A stretch of DNA of 15,178 bases from CAVWDI01 sp046259385. GTDB taxonomy: Bacteria > Chloroflexota > Anaerolineae > Anaerolineales > UBA4823. The DNA is taken from assembly GCA_046259385.1 (NCBI GenBank), contig JBJYWI010000108.1, positions 1 to 15,178 of the forward strand. Direction: 5' to 3'. The notes under the pieces were generated by a model that did not search any database, had not been told where the DNA came from, and worked only from the letters and a program-made list of their open reading frames with translations. This document shows positions 14,233 through 15,178 of the stretch, in pieces. The position numbers were made by a program, and so were the translations under genes. Positions within the stretch are counted from its first letter, which is position 1, and the number at the start of each line of letters is the position of its first letter.

Positions 14233-15178
14233 AACCCCAATTTTTCTTTAAAATAAGGGATAGTTAGTCTCAGCCCATCAATCAAATCGGTTTTTGGATC
14301 CCAGTCTAAGATCTCGCGAGCACGAGTGATATCCGGTTTTCGTCTGTGCGGGTCGCTTGAACCAGAAAATTCTTTAACAAATTCTATGCCTGCCTTGTTT
14401 CCGATTAGCGCATTAATCAGATGAGCCAGTTCCAGGATGCTGATTTCACTTGGATTACCAATATTTATTGGATTGTGTTCATCAGTTAGCAGGAGTTTGT
14501 AGATACCTTGAACCATATCATCAACATAACAAAAGCTCCTGGTTTGCGTGCCATCTCCGTAAATTGTGAGAGGTTTTTGCAATAATGCCTGCCTCAAGAA
14601 GTTGGGGATTACCCTTCCATCATCGATATTCATTCGAGGACCGTAAGTGTTGAATATGCGGGCGATACTGGTATCAAGATTGTGAAATCTGTGATATGCC
14701 ATTGTCAATGCTTCAGCAAATCGCTTAGCTTCATCGTATACCGATCGTTTGCCTATCGGGTCAACATGACCCCAGTATGCCTCGGTTTGGGGGTGTTCTT
14801 TTGGATCCCCGTATATTTCGCTGGTGGAAGCAAGGAGAAATCTAGCCTTGTTTTCTCTAGCAACACCAAGAGTGTTATGGGTTCCTAAAGCGCCGGCTTT
14901 CATTGTTTGAATAGGAAGGTTGACATACCCTAAAGGAGAATTTTCGTTTGGGCTTGCCGGGGAAGCAAAATGAAGTACCGCATCAACTTTACCAGGAACA
15001 AAAATAAAGTCAGATACATCATGGCGAATGAATGAAAAGTTTTTTTGCCCGGAATGATGCGCGAGATTATCCGCGCTTCCAGTGATAAAATTGTCCATTC
15101 CGATAACCTGGTGATTTTTTTTATTTAATAGATCACACAGATGTGAACCAAGAAAACCAGCTGCTCCTGTTAGTAGAA
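14229..15178 (-). CDS. UDP-glucuronate decarboxylase-like NAD-dependent epimerase/dehydratase (partial, start beyond edge)
   Basis: The frame is open to the right edge and reads LLTGAAGFLGSHLCDLLNKK just inside it, which is the N-terminal NAD-binding GxxGxxG of an extended short-chain dehydrogenase. Only a few residues and the start codon are missing; an internal Met at 15098 is not the true start. Of 315 visible residues, Y147 and K151 (YDEAK) form the Y-x3-K active site, with STSEIYGDP and HFASPASP before it. SEIYGDPKEHPQTEAYWGHV and RIFNTYGPRMNIDDGRVIPNF are close to UDP-glucuronate decarboxylase, which makes UDP-xylose, and less like UDP-glucose 4-epimerase. The product would feed glycan synthesis, in keeping with the overlapping gtrA-like gene. 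The exact substrate remains an inference. Confidence 0.88.
   Translation of the reverse strand, partial: LLTGAAGFLGSHLCDLLNKKNHQVIGMDNFITGSADNLAHHSGQKNFSFIRHDVSDFIFVPGKVDAVLHFASPASPNENSPLGYVNLPIQTMKAGALGTHNTLGVARENKARFLLASTSEIYGDPKEHPQTEAYWGHVDPIGKRSVYDEAKRFAEALTMAYHRFHNLDTSIARIFNTYGPRMNIDDGRVIPNFLRQALLQKPLTIYGDGTQTRSFCYVDDMVQGIYKLLLTDEHNPINIGNPSEISILELAHLINALIGNKAGIEFVKEFSGSSDPHRRKPDITRAREILDWDPKTDLIDGLRLTIPYFKEKLGL

Noticed and set aside
14229..15098. Sugar-nucleotide enzyme starting at the Met at 15098
   Set aside because: The same frame continues upstream with the NAD-binding GAAGFLG motif to the window edge, so the true start is outside.

Overview
The window comes from an AT-rich bacterial chromosome (roughly 40% G+C by eye). 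The best fit is Chloroflexota, class Anaerolineae. The clues are the rpsF-ssb-rpsR cluster with a zinc-binding S18, a class A penicillin-binding protein with a long extracellular Pro/Thr tail, the style of the GtrA, sugar-nucleotide and UroD-like proteins, and an 815-codon methylase-like protein of a kind I associate with that lineage. This assignment is an inference; there is no rRNA or other decisive marker. Coding density is very high and most genes abut or overlap. I see no mobile element, CRISPR array, tRNA or phage gene.

Left block (1-1231, minus strand): a ribosomal operon, rpsF-ssb-rpsR, followed by the first 12 codons of another gene that runs off the left edge. In front of rpsF is a nested hairpin whose base covers part of the rpsF ribosome-binding site, as expected for S6:S18 autoregulation. 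A divergent plus-strand gene, amrA (AMMECR1 family), follows and converges on the next gene.

Middle block (2032-8364): a minus-strand 791-residue MGH1/GH63-like glycoside hydrolase with an apparent extra domain inside its barrel. It is divergent from a plus-strand pair, a MaoC-type hot-dog hydratase and the class A penicillin-binding protein. The 107-base divergent gap carries two back-to-back promoter candidates. The one for the hydrolase places +1 on the A of its ATG, so that mRNA should be leaderless.

Right block (8384-15178, all minus strand; transcription order right to left): a UDP-glucuronate decarboxylase-like sugar-nucleotide enzyme whose frame runs off the right edge, a GtrA-like membrane protein overlapping it by 4 bases, a UroD/MtaA-like protein, rsmD from its own near-leaderless promoter, rocD starting directly after the rsmD stop, and the 815-codon protein. 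That last protein looks like a DNA methyltransferase with a zinc ribbon but has lost both the cofactor-loop and catalytic signatures.

Most of the window is housekeeping: translation, ssDNA binding, cell-wall synthesis, envelope polysaccharide and amino-acid metabolism. The items worth a second look are the degenerate methyltransferase-like protein, the leaderless promoters, the rpsF leader, the interrupted glycosidase barrel, the RsmD with an altered catalytic motif and the SSB without the usual tip. I did not find a multi-gene novel system.
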